Positions 23,168 to 36,086 of a stretch of 64,000 nucleotides of DNA are shown here, piece by piece (within the stretch, counting starts at the first letter, position 1; each line of letters starts with the position of its first letter). A model generated the notes under the pieces. That model did not search any database. It worked only from the letters and a program-made list of their open reading frames with translations, and had not been told where the DNA came from. Position numbers and translations under genes: made by a program. The stretch lies in NCBI GenBank assembly GCA_030704615.1, contig CM060731.1, positions 36,456,001 to 36,520,000 of the forward strand, given 5' to 3'. Origin of the DNA: Takakia lepidozioides. Its lineage: Eukaryota > Streptophyta > Takakiopsida > Takakiales > Takakiaceae.

Positions 23168-24178
23168 AACTACATCGCCCACAAGCAATAATGGCAGTTC
23201 TTGGATGGAATTGCTTGTAAGACAGGTTCAAGACCAGGAGTAATGACTCAATGTTCAAAGTTCCAGTGAAGCAGATGAAATTTGAGTATGCTTTGATTGA
23301 GAGAGAAGCCTTGAGTATAGGGACATGGTTTGGTGCTGCCACCCTGCTGTGAGAGAAGATACTTTTCATTAAAAGCTTCCCAAAATACATTTGAGTTACA
23401 CTTTAACCACATTGCCACCACTTACCATGTGTGTCTAGACCCCCTTGTTTGAAATCCAATTCACAACACTTGCATCTCTAGAAGAGCATCTCTAGAAGAG
23501 CATCTTGAGAAGAGCATCAATGGAATTGTCCTTGTAGACACACACAGGCTGACTTGCCAAAGTACACATCTACATTGATCGTAAAAGCCCAGTAGACTCT
23601 AGACCAAATGACTCCAATCCTTAACATGCTCACTCACATAGACGAATATCAGCCTTCAGAGCTGCAACAGACAAGCTCTTCTTTGAGAGGGTAACTCAAC
23701 AGAACAGGTTAATGAGGAAAAAGGGGAGGAAAGTTTCATGCATGAGAAGAGAATGAGCTGCTGATGACATAACCTGCTACTCATGGAGGGGGGAGTCGAA
23801 CATTTCATAGAACTCACAAGCTTTCTTTGCTAGAAACTTGAAACCCTGGCCCTGGCATTTCACAGTGTCGCTCATAGCCCCTTAAAACATAGAAAATGAG
23901 CTTTGATACACCCAATATCTGCTGGACCGAGGGCTTCCTAATTTCTCATAATAGATGCAAAATTTATGAACTCAGGTCCAAGAACGACAATGACATGCTC
24001 TTGCATTTGTCAACTAGAAAAGAGATGATAAACACTCATTTCCTCCTTGATGGGATGATCTCAAGTATGCAAACAAGTGTCTGACAATGTAAGCGTTAGC
24101 TTGGTCACTGTATGATTCAACAATCACTAATCCATTGCTGACACGTCACATGGCAGGTGTACTATGACAATCCATATG
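23168..24178. other. intergenic between convergent genes, with short minisatellite
   Basis: Contains the 3' sides of the COX7a-like (plus) and GCD1-like (minus) genes. At 23474-23520 the 17-bp unit AGAGCATCTCTAGA is repeated about 2.7 times. No further gene is supported. Confidence 0.45.
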
Positions 24179-26882
24179 CTACCTTGGTGTCAATCTCCGT
24201 CGGGGTCTCAAGGTCTCCCTCTTCAGGAATTCCTTCTCCAACTCATTTAGACCACGATGCGTGCCATCAGGTTCTGCAACAAAACGCCTGCCACCCCGCT
24301 TTCCTCGCTTGCCCTCCTCGCCTAGCTCTTCTATCAGATATCGCCAGCCGCCAGGAGGCCTCCGACGGCTTCTAACATCTGTTAAGATCAGGCCAGCAAT
24401 CTTGACACAAACCAAAGCTCAGATCAGTTAAGCTACAGTAATGAGATTCAAACATGTTACTCAAAAGAGATTTATTGACCATAACCTAGCAGCTCACACA
24501 GCAGTGCTGGAACTGCTGGAATATTTCAAACTGGAAAAAATCAATGAAAACATTCAGTCTGAGAAATTTCAAGCCCGACATTATCAAAATCAAGCACCAC
24601 TTCATAAGATTTTCAGAAGAAAGCTCAGTTGGGAAAGTTTTGTGCACATTGTAGCCCTCAAAGTGAAACCAGTATTTCCAGTATTACCTGGTTGATTGCT
24701 GTTCAGAACTTGCAAGATAATCAATTACTTTTCAAACCAAATAATTCTTCATTAACTATTAGAAACAATGGGCACGAGGACACATCAGGGTACTGCCCTT
24801 TAGAAACATTCAAACAGGTGTTCCACATCGGTCAGGGATCCAATGGTGCATCTACCTTATCCCAGAGCTGTTTGAAGAAATATTACTGGATGTAGAAACA
24901 CACCCTACCTGCTTCTTGTTGAAGGACATGCGGCGCTCAAACTCTTCAACCAGCATCAATTCTTCCTTGGCTGACAAGTCCTCTGTGTCTGGGCCCTCTC
25001 CATCTTCCCCGTCCTCAATTGCCCCTTTCACACCAGGGCCTGTGCGTGGCATCGTCACATGACGTTCATTGTCTGCCGCTTCATAGGTCCTGCACAAACT
25101 CACACCTATCTGTTTCAAACACCAAGGCTCAAAATCTCTAACTATTGTTGACTTCCTCATGGTGGTATTCCTGAGCACAGGAACCTACGAGCCTATGCTC
25201 CTTGGCTCCTGGAGTACTGAGTGCCTGTAAGCATAAAGCACAAGGTCATGGCTAGACAGCTTCGAGTTTAATCTCTTCAGGGAGACAGAGGACCATTAGA
25301 CACAGGGCATATGGTGGCTGCCAGAGCAGTACCCACCAGGCTAAAAGTCCCACCATCCAAGTTGTTGCTTATCTCCTTCCCCTAACCACCAGCACTACTA
25401 AAACGGAACGGATACCCATAAAAACAGAAAACTCCTCCAAACTCCCCTGGTACATCTGTGTCAAAAAACAATCACCATAACTCCTGTGTCTGCTGGGGCA
25501 GTATGGTAACCCAGCCAAGAAACAGGTGCATGTGGCTGACCTGTGCACTAATGTCTAGTCTTAATGCCGTTCAAGGTGCACACCTGCGTACGAGGCCCTC
25601 TTTCAAAGCCTAAGGAAGATTGTCATTGCACCTTTATGTGATATTATGAAAAGCTTTGATTCTCCTTGAGTTTGTACTTTGGCTCATTTTCGTTTTGATA
25701 CATGATATGATAAAGAGGTTCTGGAGAACATGTGAAAGACCTTAATTTTTGAAAACAGTATCACTACTGGAGTGAGACTTCCTGATAGTAGTGGCCCTAA
25801 TGCTGCTCTCCCCCCTCCTCTAACCCTTCCTGCACCCATTTAGTCCGTCACATTGCAATGGTAGGGCAGGCAGACTATAATGTCTCTGTCTGGGTGGGGG
25901 GGGGTGAGTGGGGGGATCAATGATTGCACAATTAGAATGGCACGTCACCGTTCTGCAGGTGATGATCAGAATGCAACTTCCCCTCTTTGTCTAGATTCCT
26001 TCCCTCTCTTTGAAAGGTTCCACGCACCCATGTATATTTGCAAAAGCTTGCTCTATGTCATCCTCCAAAGGCCTTCCCAGCACCTCCTCCTCTTTCTTCT
26101 CTATGTCTTTAAGCCACACAATGGCATGCACTCGCTGCTTCCGAATCCGAAACTCCTTTGCCAATCTCTCAACCGTGACAGGCTCTGGGTTGTCGGTGTA
26201 CGCCCTCCAGATTCTCTCCTTCGTTTCTTCGGAAAGACGGGATGCTTTTTGGTCAGGCTCCACACCCGCAAAATTGTATATCATCGGTGTTTGTTCCACC
26301 TACCGACCGTTGAATGCCAACAGTTTCAATTGATTCAGTATAGACATGAAACTTGATGGCTTATCTGAAGTCTCATGGCCCATCCCAGGTCTGGAATGGG
26401 CTGTTGGGAAGTCGCACAGTGCGCTGGGGTCTACAGGTCGAATACAGAGGCATTGGACGAGTCTGGAAGATGCGTTCCCAGGAAACTATATGGTACATAA
26501 GTGAATGAGGATTTCCATTCCAGATTTTTGATTCAACCAAACAAAAACTTTCAAGACAACCTCCCTCGAAGGCTTGCAACAAGCTGTTTCTGCTGAGAAG
26601 ATGTAAGCAACCAGAATGGAACCACATTGTTATCAGTTCACTTACCTCTGCATCCGTGATGATCTCATACTTTCCTTTCTTTTGCTTGCCATCGGGATTG
26701 CCTTCCTGGTCGTCAGCGGCTGCACCCCTCCCGTCCGCTTCCTGCTCACTAGTGGTCGAGATTGGCCAACTTGCGACCAAATTTACTTGCAGCGATCTTA
26801 GCAGAGAAGCAGGTATGGAGGGAGCCATTAGATTCTCTCGCCCCCATCTGGAAGCCCAACGGTGGGCATGCTTGAGAAGCAT
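24179..26882 (-). CDS. GCD1: GCD1-like / Bot1-like mitochondrial protein
   Basis: Four exons join in phase: 26882-26646 (phase 0), 26299-26028 (phase 2), 25089-24909 (phase 0) and 24400-24179 with TAG, giving 303 residues. The start at 26882 gives a basic, amphipathic presequence (KHAHRWASRWGREN); an in-frame Met at 26828 (MAPSIPASLLRSLQ) is the alternative. The core is helix-turn-helix-like: EETKERIWRAYTDNPEPV, then VERLAKEFRIRKQRVHAIVW. This matches the conserved block of plant GAMETE CELL DEFECTIVE 1 and of the fungal Bot1/mS45 mitochondrial regulator family. A downstream block, SRRRPPGGWRYLIEELG, also fits the plant proteins. A role in mitochondrial ribosome assembly or translation is known for the fungal family and inferred here. 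The last acceptor is TGTCAAG. The third intron (24401-24908) is free of obvious repeats. Confidence 0.8.
25885..25920 (+). other. G-rich run in GCD1-like intron 2
   Basis: Four or more G-tracts (GGGTGGGGGGGGGTGAGTGGGG) lie in the intron, on the strand opposite to the GCD1-like gene (so the transcript is C-rich here). It could form a G-quadruplex in DNA; no function is shown. Confidence 0.5.
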
Positions 26883-28002
26883 CCCCAGCCCCCTTGCTTA
26901 CACCCTTTGAGGGAAAGTGCGTGTGATGGGAGAAGAAGGGCCCACCCAGTAACTGGGGCTGTGAAGCATATGCAGGTTGCCTCAACCTTATTACTGTTTC
27001 CTGCTACACCGTTGTGGGTTGTGAATCAAATAAGGAAAATCTTTCACACAGTGGTTCCCCCCAACTCTTCAATGCTTCTTCCCAGGCTAGCTGCCATTTG
27101 CGACACTGATAAAGGTTGAATCACGATGGGGGAGACAAGTTTATGGAGTGGACATACCAAAGCCACCAGCAAAAGCCCTAAACCCGACACCTCTTCTCAT
27201 GGTTTTTCCCCCTAGGAATGTGATGTTCAAGATTTCAGTATACAAGTTTGTCAACGACTGTGGTTCGTGGACACGCTTCTTTTTTAGGATGCATACGAAG
27301 CGCACTGTCTCCCTTCAACAAAGATCTGCCTCTAATCTGGCAGGCCCATTGTCGGAGAATCTCCTTGGTGTCTGATACGTAAAGCCCAGACTTTGGGTTT
27401 GGGATCATTGTCAACGTGAAATTCACTACATCGTTATATGGTCTTGTCACGGCTGCCACTGATGTGCAGGAGGCTAGAAGTGAGATGACTTTCCTCGGGC
27501 AGGTGACTGGTTTTAGAAGCATAATCTCAACAGGCGAGGCCCCGTCAAACAGGCTTCCTACCAAGCTGCATTCATGTCATCATGTAGGTGGCATCTCCTT
27601 ATTTCAGAAGCAAAGAGTAAGTTACTGATAGATTTTATGTTGTAGTTCTTTCGCAGTCTCGTCAGCGTACTCCGTTTGAGCAGCATGGGGACGACATGAG
27701 AGTAGATTGGGAAACCACTACCGGAGGTTTGGCTCACTCCAGCTATTAAAGAAGTAAAGTAAGCTATTTTTTGCCTTGCAGATGGAAGAAAAGCCCTTAC
27801 CGTAGGAGCAATTGGGCTAAAAACTTGTGCCCTTAGGTGTAACAAAGAAGACCACACTGGAAAAGGATGAATCCTTGTTATGTCCACGGACGACTCAAAG
27901 AAGAAAGCAGCCCAAAAGCTTCTGGGAGAAAAATGTATAACAAACAAGGCAACAACCACCGAAGAAATTGCACGAGAAATTGTTGAGAGAGAAAGATTGT
28001 AC
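26883..28002. other. intergenic, unassigned
   Basis: No gene is firmly supported. A minus-strand frame at 27564-27235 (contains MIPNPKSGLYVSDTKEILR) looks coding-like but lacks a recognisable domain and a partner exon; it may be a transposon remnant. Confidence 0.35.
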
Positions 28003-28112
28003 TCATAAGACGTTGTTTGCCGTAGCCTTGTGGGCATTGACCTCGCGCCCAGTTTGAGCGGGAACAAAAGGAACAGAACCTACCTCTGTCAGGGGCTGAC
28101 GTTGGTAGGTTG
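28003..28112 (-). mobile_element. short 5'-truncated copy of the LINE 3' end
   Basis: About 110 bp on the minus strand encode QRQPLTEVGSVPFVPAQTG and end NAHKATANNVL, almost identical to the terminal codons of the LINE at 2294. The tail GAGTACAATCTTTCTCTCTC follows. A pure 3' fragment of this size is what target-primed reverse transcription leaves after severe 5' truncation. It sits between the GCD1-like gene and the membrane-protein gene. Confidence 0.88.
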
Positions 28113-28666
28113 AGAGAGAAAGAGATGAGGAAAGAGGGGAAGAAAGACAGAGAGAAAGACTTGGGGTTTTTGAAGGCAGCAGCATAGAAGAGCAATCCCA
28201 TCTCTGAGTGTCCCAGCATAGAAAAGGGAGATTGAAATCTTGGGCAGGGCTTCTTGCAGGTATGAACCAACCAAAAACCTCCGTCAATCACAACTCGTTC
28301 AATATGAAAATGATGACTCGGGGAACGCGATTCTGTCTTAGGTGGTATCTGCGAGTTCTTGTGGTTCACAGTTTGGTGAAAGGCGAACTGCAAAATTTTC
28401 TTGCAACGACCTGACAGATACGAATTCCCATTGTATACGCATGGCATTGAGTGTTGAAAGAGTGATGGTTCGCTTTACGAACAGCTTGCGGATCAGTCTT
28501 ATGATCCTTGTTGGCTATATGCCAGCACCCTGTTCCAGTAATACCATTGCCGATGGTAGCTAAACTTTGAAGTATCGCAGCAACCTGAGTCGTCAGACAT
28601 GAGTGAGGCTATGATCAAGCAATTCTGGAAAATGAATGGACTGTGACGTAAAAAATGTCTCGTTTA

Positions 28667-31600
28667 CTAGTTCAAAGATGTGGGTTGAATCTCAGTTTGC
28701 AGAGGTTCCCTTCTCAAAAGGTACTCAACTCTATTACTTGAAGTGCTCTTGCACACTCTTGTCCACAAAACCAAAAGGGGCATCATTGCCAGGGAAGAGA
28801 CGATGAAGGCAACCCACATCACGGTGAGAGCAGACTTCAAGGGCCGGCAGCGGTGTGCCAGGATGTCTTCAAACGTCATCTTGACAACATTGCAAGATAT
28901 GATTCGAAATATAGTGGGCAATATGAGGTAGACGTTCTTTGTCGCATTCATGGCCAGCGTTGCCTCTTGAAATACAAAATTAGGGATTGGGGTGGTTGTA
29001 CCTAAGCAGAATGTGATGTTGTCAACATTGCACTGAAACATTCCATAATCCTGCACAAGGAGATCAATTTTCAGTAGGGGCTTGAAATTGATGGCTGAAT
29101 TTGTTATGTTGTTCTGCATCTGCGGGATTGTAACATGACTTCCTGAATATTAGCAAGGCTAAATCAGCTAGTACAGCCAGTTTTTTGCTGCAAAGAGCTC
29201 ACAACCACAGGTTCCTATGGATTCGAAGAGCCTAAAGCTCAAATGACTTCTTTGTCTGGTATTTTATCAGATCACTATCACTTTCCAAATTAGACAGATG
29301 ATGACAAAGAGCAGGATGCTTACTTCTTGGAATCGAGAAAATGAGCCTTGGCCTGGCGAACAGGCAGCTGGAAGGTATTCAGGTTCAGGTCCAAATGGAT
29401 CACAAAGGTGAGGCAGGATAGTTGGGTGGGCAATTTCCCCTCTGTCTGCCATTCTCTCTTCCTGCGCGTTGAGCAAGTCCACGGCTTTGTTGGTACGTTT
29501 GATCACAATCTTGATGGCCGATTTTGCCCCACCTAGAGTTTTGGCAGCAGCTACTGGAGTCAGGCAGGGTAGAAGCCTTGCAATGCTAGAGTTATGGGGG
29601 TTTCCATCGTAGGCTTTCATAGCCTGGCAGCCATCAGTAACAACACTGGACCATCCCATTGGCCATACAAACCAGATCATAATAGTTTCTTTGATGCCAA
29701 TGCTAAGAAGCAAAAGGTGCAAGGAACATCACCATTTGTATTGAATGTGTATATCAAAAAGAGAGAGACAGCAAGGATCTTAGTTTCATCTCCCTTTCAA
29801 TGTCATAACATGCAGGGCAGGATAGAAAGGAATGATGTTGTGTCAAATGATATCCTTGCAGTATGTGAAGTAGTCCATGTGTCTTGATATGGAGAATGTG
29901 TGAATTGAGCCCTGGTGAGGGAGGTGGAGAAAGTTGTGGACATGTAGTAAGGCGTCAAGATTTGGTTATCTTGACAAGTCACCCTGCCCATATGAGGAAT
30001 CAGTGAGATGAAAGCTCACTCCAATACTCAGAGTAAAAAGAAAGTTTCGAGATTTCTTCTATAGAGCTCTTTACTCTAGCATCGCTTAGATACAAGTACC
30101 ACATTCAGCCCCCCAAAAAGGCCACAACTTTTGGCTTTTTTGGAGTTTCACACACCCGTGGAAGTGTCATGCATTGACAGATCTGTTTGATTTTCAAAAA
30201 GGGCTCCTTTTTTAGCAGAGTACTTGTTTCAATGCTGTAGAGAATGTTCGGTATCCTATCGGTCATGTCCGCAGATTGATTGGACATCCGGAGACCCACT
30301 TTTCCCTGCTGAGTGAACTTATTATAACAAGGCGGCCTACGCTAATATTGAACTTCAACCTACTGCTGAATGGGAGGAGCCTTTTGATGGTCCTTTGGCC
30401 CTGTTGTCCACCAAAGGCTTTCAAGAAGCTTCGAGTAGACTTGTGCCGAGTTTCGCTCCTTCACTTTGGAAAGAGCAAGAGAATGTTGCTTGCTGGAATA
30501 GACATTGTGCCCAGTTCTACAAAGAGGCAAGCGGTGGAGAGGGGGAGACAGAACAATCCCGAAGAGTAAATGTGTTCAAGTGTCATAGCAAAAGAAGGGA
30601 AAGCACTAGGAAGCAAGGCCTCAAGCCTTAGATGAAGAGAGGGAAGGGACCCAGACCTGGTCAGGACGAAACTCACTCCAGCAACCATCCAGGATGCAAC
30701 CAGCACAAGTACCGCAATGGAAAATACCCTGCACACTAGCATTCACACTTTATCTTAGAGTTAAATTATCAGCTTGTGCTAGGCCTGATCTAGTTTGTGT
30801 TAGTGGGTGTGTATATGCCTTTTTAACCAGGTTAGAAGGCTGGAGAAGTGGGGCATGCATGTGGGTTGTTTCTTAGTTGTTACTGGTCATTTTCTTGGCT
30901 GGCTCTTGATCAGTGTTATCATACTTGTCATACTTAATTGTTACTGATGGCTGATTTCTGGCTATGTTTTTGTCTGTTTCTTGGATATTGCTACAGAGAT
31001 ATCGAAACAACCATCAGCAATCATGTGAGGCCTAGTTTGTGCTGTGAGAAGGACAGTATATGAAGATGTAGGTCTAACAGAAAGTACAATATTATGAGAG
31101 ATTGCTTTAAGAAGGTACTGGAGGCGTACATCATGAGAGGGATATGCCATCCTTTGATCATGCACACTGCGTCCACCGTGCCCCACAACCAGAGTATTTC
31201 CTCAGTTGCAACTTCAGACCATTTGTTCAGTCTAATATATATTTGGTTCCTGTTTGGTTGCTGTCTTGGGAAGGTCCCACTTGCTTGGAGTGCAAACCAC
31301 TTAAACTATGTCTATGTTGGGTTCTGTTATGCTAGAAATTCTATTTGGTTTGAAGCATTAGTTCAAGGATAGGAGAAATACATATTGCTGTTAAATAGTG
31401 TATTTACTTTATGCTGTTTAGAAGTGGTGATGCTTTGCACCTACAACAAATGCTGTGCGTTTGGAGCCATTGAACCTGCCAATCTTAGAATGGAACTCCA
31501 GTAGGTTTTTCTCTGCCAATGATACCCAATCCCTACAGTTGAGGTTCTCTAGCTTGTTTTCTTATGTAAAGTATGTCATTTAGTGGCAGTGCAGTGATCA

Positions 31601-34600
31601 GAACCCTGGCATCTTGATGATACTGCAGCATGGTTTTCCATCTCCAAACTTTTGGTTTTTACTTTTCTGACCCTCCACCTGCTGTCTTTTTCTTATTGCA
31701 AGGAACCCCCGCAGGTCCAAAGGGTATCGAGGGCAGACAGACCCTTATAAATCTTTCTTTCTTTGTTTTACTTTGGAAATCGAAATGCATGGCAGCTAAT
31801 GTGCATGAGGCCCTTTGTCTTTCGTGAATTGTTTGATGTTTCTGAAGTCCTTTCTTGCTATACTACTCTGTCCCATAGGCCCTGAGGGTCCCCTGTTGGC
31901 GCTATACCGTTGTTCTTTCTTTCTCGCTTTCTCTTCTCTCTTTCCCATTCTATGGCAGCTTTTAGGACCTCAAGTGACTGTCAGGGTACCTGCATGAAGC
32001 TCTTCGTCTTTGGGTGATGTCTCGTGTTTCTTGCTGTTCTACTTTGTCCCATGGGCTCTCAGGGCCCCCTGTGGACGCTATCCCATGACCCCTATGGGAT
32101 TTATCCTTTCTTTCTCTACGAGCTTTCCGCGGACGTTATAAAGCACCATTTCATTTCATTTCATTTCTAGTGTCCCTTGGGCTCTGTGGGCCTCTATGGA
32201 GGTAATAAAGTTCTTTCTCTGTTACCACCAAGTGACGAGTCTTTGTAATTCATTGAGTAAATGGGAAAGACGTACACATGCCAACAATCACCAGGATGAC
32301 CGTGAAAACTGCAATTATTGTCACAGCCACCTTCCTGCAGGCCGTCCCCCCAGTGATTTTACAACTTAGTGTTCAATCTCAATGGTTGATCTCTCCTGCT
32401 TTTTTTCCTCAGATTTGTTAGGCTGATAAAGAAGTTTGTCCATGGACTTCCTTTCACATGCATGAGTTCGATGAGCTTTAATTTGGAGTTATGTCCCCTA
32501 TCCTCAGTAACAGCCAGGTGAGTATACATGTGTTAAGGTGCATATACTTGTTGAATTGCTACCAGAATGCATACACCGGTGATTACATGCAGGAATTGGA
32601 TCAAAAGTTTGTGGGCTGAGTCTGGAGCGACTGGGTAATAAGGCTGCTCACGCAGAATAAAAGACACGGTAGACAAGTTCTTTGTTCTCCTCCACTAAGA
32701 CTGTGAGCTCCTTGAATGTCTCCGCCAGGTTGTGACAAGCAGAGAGAAACTTTTTTGCTACTTCTTGATTTGCTATGGCCCCGATGTTGGCAATGGGAAT
32801 GAGGCTTATTGCGTCATCCACTTCTGTCTGCATAAAACCCATGACTTGGTCAACAATGTACACTGACACTGACTGGGATAAGGACTGATCTAGAGGCAAG
32901 AAATGATACTCATTATGTCTGTGGGGGGACCAAAAAGACGAGGTTTTGATTGTGTTCAGAGAGGAAAATGAAAAACAGAGATGAGGAAGATAAACATTCA
33001 AATTTATTATGTCCAGAGTGAGAGAGAGGCCCTGCCTGGCTTGAACCCTGCACAAAACCTGCAAGAGTTTTGTATTAGGCTCCTAACCCCAGGAAGGAAG
33101 GTTAGGAGGGATCAATCTGGTTTTCGTCGCTATCTTGGGTGTTCACGGAAAAGTGAGGATCTGCCATCCCTCTGTCTGCTCTTATCCAAACAGCTTGCCG
33201 ACAGAGCCCCCCTTTTTTCTGTTCTTTTTCTTCCAGTACGGTCAAGGATTTTGAGCAAGGAGGGCTGTGCTTCAAGAATTTTAGAAGCTTGGGATTCTTA
33301 TTTTATCAAGGCTTCTGCCTTTGCATTGTGCCTCTCGCCTCTTCCTTGGTGGCTTCTTTCCAGTTAGGGGATCTTTTGCCTCGTGGGTTCTTGCCTTAGG
33401 GGCTTTTCATGAAGAGGGTCCGTAGTGAGTTTTCCTGACCTTTACATCTTTTGAGAAGCATGAAGTTGATCCAGTGCTGCTCAACTAGGCCTCCCAATTG
33501 TAACAGATGTGACACGTGTGGCTGGGGTTGCACGCCCAGTCACATTGTTGAGGAAAAAGGCCAGAAAGAGAAAGAAGAGAAACTTCATGGTCTGCGAAAA
33601 GGCCAAAGAGCTTTTGAGAGTGAGAGAGAAGAACACGAAATTTATTATGTCCATGGGAGGCCCTAGAACCACTGACACCGAACGAACAAATCAACCCCAA
33701 ACATTGCACGATGGTGATTTGCCTCATGCAGTGCCATTAAGCACTTTGGCTTAGACAGAAATGAAATGAAATGAAATAAAACTTTATAATGTTCACGGAA
33801 AGCTCAAAGAGCTTACTGGACAAGGAAGCAATAAACAAGAAAGAGAGAGGGGGCCACGAACAGCTCAAGAGCAACTATTGCTCAAGGGATTGCCTCACGC
33901 AGGTAAAGACACAAAGAGAGAAACTTATTGTATCACTTAAGAGGGCCATATTGCGCAGTAGAACGACACAGTAGACAGAGAAACCAAAGAACGAATGAAC
34001 CAAGTGTTGCATGAAGGCGAGTGCCTTAGATTGAGACAAGTTAAGAGAGGAAAAAATCTATAGACTCCATGGGAGGGCATGCCGGAGATTAAAAATAGAA
34101 GATTATTATGATTTCAGGAAGTCCAAAGGGCCCATGGTAGTGAGAGGGATTATGCTTGTGTCAGAGCTCTACACCATACAGTTAGTCATGGCTTCAAAAT
34201 GTGGATATTTGGTGATGGTATGTTGAAGGCATACCTTGATGTGGTCCACAGTGCCAATGAGGGTTTTGGCACAGGCCTTGAGCTGATATCCAAGTGTTTT
34301 GTTCCCCCAGAATATGACACCAGCAGCTGCTCTGCACACTTAGCTGCTTGGGTTAGAATATCTAGCTTGCATGATCTCAACTTCATGTCTGTCTATTCCT
34401 TCTCTCCTAGGGGATGAAGGATTCGTGTCAACAATGGATGTATGACCGTTGTCCTGTGCTCCATGACAGCACTTGTAGAATACCTGTCAACATAGGGCTA
34501 GCTTTCACATGTACTTCTTGGAGAGTAAAGGGCATTGCAAATTATCTTGGGGAAATCGATAGAAACAAGGTTGAGAGGGGAGAGACTGACAATGAAAGGA

Positions 34601-36086
34601 CGCTGAATTGGAAGACACATAAGATGGGCAGGCCTGGATGCATGTTGAATGGCAGGAGCTTGTCTTTCAATGGAAGGTTGCCCCAAGTCCAGCAGTGTCT
34701 GGTTCCCACCACAATTCCAATAACCAGACAGATAAAAGCCACTGCATACCCCCATATTCCTGTGAAGGCTGCCGACTGTCCACCCACAACACAGATCCCA
34801 ACAGTCCCTGCCGTTAGTGAATGAACCAGCAGTTCAATGCTCAGAAAATGTAGCTGAGGTTCATCTCTCTCTTGCTTCCTCCCAGTCAGACACAGGGTCT
34901 ATGCCTTGTATGCCAAGCGAAGCACTGGCATCTATTTCTCTCATGTATCTAGGCTGGTTTCTGAGATCTTTGGGACCAAATTCAAACCACAATGACACGG
35001 TCTAAGCATAATATCCAAAATAGGTAGCAGTAACTTAGATCTGAAATGTCAGTGTATTGAGTGTTGAAGTGCTTTGTTGCAGCACTTCTACCTTGAAGCA
35101 TTCACTAATTTGATTTGACCTGCACTCTCGACACCAGTTCACATTTAGATCCTGCGACTCGCGACCCTTGCACTTGGAGAAAACCAATGGCCTCCAATTC
35201 CCATGTCTAGAGCATCTGCTCTCAAAGGCTCTGGATGGGATCAAAAAATGCAGCAGCCATTGAGAATACGTACACTCCAATAGTGCAAGTTGGTGACGTT
35301 GAAGCCTTTGTTATATCTCCTGAACTTATTCAGTGGATCCAAGCGTGGAATGAGTCCAAGGACCTTCTCAGAGACATCGGGTATCCTTGGCACTGAATTG
35401 ATCTCCCCATCCTATCCTTCCCCCATTAATCCACAAAGTCATGCCAATTTAGCTTGCTATAAACTCGAGATGTGTGTGCTGATAACATCTGGTTCTGAAT
35501 TTAACTTGGCATTGACATGGATGATGAGTGTTTGGGCACACAGGTTCTCCTAGTGGCCTTTAGTTCAGTGGAGAGTCCTGAGTATCTTCCAGTGGTTTAA
35601 GTGAAGTGCTCATTTCTTAAGTGAAGTTTTGATCTGTTAATGCTTCCTTTCCTGGGATGTAACATTGATGTAAGTCCTAGAAATAAGCAAGATAAACGAG
35701 AAAAGCAACACCAGAAAGCTTCCCTCATAGATTGTTTGATGTCATTCACCAAGTCTAAGATTGAGCTACCGCTTCCCTTTGACTACCTGTAGACCCTGGT
35801 ATACCCAAAGACTAGTTTATAGGAGGCAGATGAGACTCCATACCTTCCTGAGCCACTTGAGGTGACGCTGGGTCTGGGGCTGGCAGTCACTGATATAAGG
35901 CTCATTTGGTAACCTGAAGGCCAACTTGCCTGTGGCAGGAAGCCTTCTCTCTCTCACACAGAGGAAAAGTCCGTGGGCATCCACAAACATGAGTGTAAGT
36001 GTCAGACCGATCAACCATAGATGTCTCTTCTTTCCTGTGGACCTCCATTGGCCGCTGTCATTGTACTTGATACTCATTTCTGCCAA
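28667..36086 (-). CDS. plant polytopic membrane protein, At2g12400/At2g25270 family
   Basis: At least nine exons read on the minus strand: 36086-35844, about 35396-35274, 34775-34710, about 34331-34235, 32872-32652, 32334-32278, 30728-30657, 29645-29324, 29050-29002 and 28965-28667 (TAG/TAA end). From 34235 onward every junction is phase-consistent. Recognisable family blocks are DPLNKFRRYNKGFNVTNLHYWS, cut here to LNKFRRYNKGFN; then AAFTGIWGYAVAF (membrane span) and a pair of adjoining spans VTIIAVFTVILVIVGM and AVLVLVASWMVAGVSFVL. A Cys-rich extracellular loop follows (DGCQAMKAYDGNPHNSS, RLLPC, HLCDPFG, FQCNVDNITFC). The last span is ALTVMWVAFIVSSLAMMPLL. The N-terminus carries a hydrophobic signal-like stretch (LWLIGLTLTLMFV). 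Arabidopsis members are annotated as plasma-membrane proteins; molecular function unknown. The 1/2 and 3/4 junctions do not agree in phase, so one or two short exons are missing from my model. Confidence 0.8.
31680..32175 (+). mobile_element. cluster of LINE 3' ends in an intron (plus orientation)
   Basis: Within the intron between 30729 and 32277 of the membrane-protein gene are several degraded copies of one 3'-end sequence. Each has a GTCCCAT(A/G)GGC(C/T)CTNAGGG block followed by a GGACG(C/T)TAT motif. The last copy (about 32108-32167) is intact: GAGCTTTCCGCGGACGTTAT, AAAGCACC and then (ATTTC)n. It matches the tail of the 19.3-19.8 kb LINE. All are antisense to the host gene. Confidence 0.7.
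32995..34170 (-). mobile_element. cluster of LINE 3' ends in an intron (minus orientation)
   Basis: The same family in reverse. At 33757-33830 the plus strand reads GAAATGAAATGAAATGAAAT, then AACTTTATAATGTTCACGGA and AAGCTCAAAGAGCTTA, the reverse complement of the tail at 19.7 and 32.1 kb. Related AATTTATTATGTCCA(T/G) starts at 33000 and 33641 and ATTATTATGATTTCAGGAAG at 34100 mark older copies. They lie in the intron between exons 34235 and 32872, in the same sense as the host gene. Confidence 0.65.

Noticed and set aside
24183-24184. A further splice donor (CCAAG|GTAGCA) at the end of GCD1-like exon 4
   Set aside because: No downstream exon fits, and reading on gives AGG TAG, a natural stop one codon later.
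26010-26333. Plus-strand frame of 107 codons
   Set aside because: Reverse shadow of GCD1-like exon 2, which has a recognisable conserved helix-turn-helix block on the minus strand.
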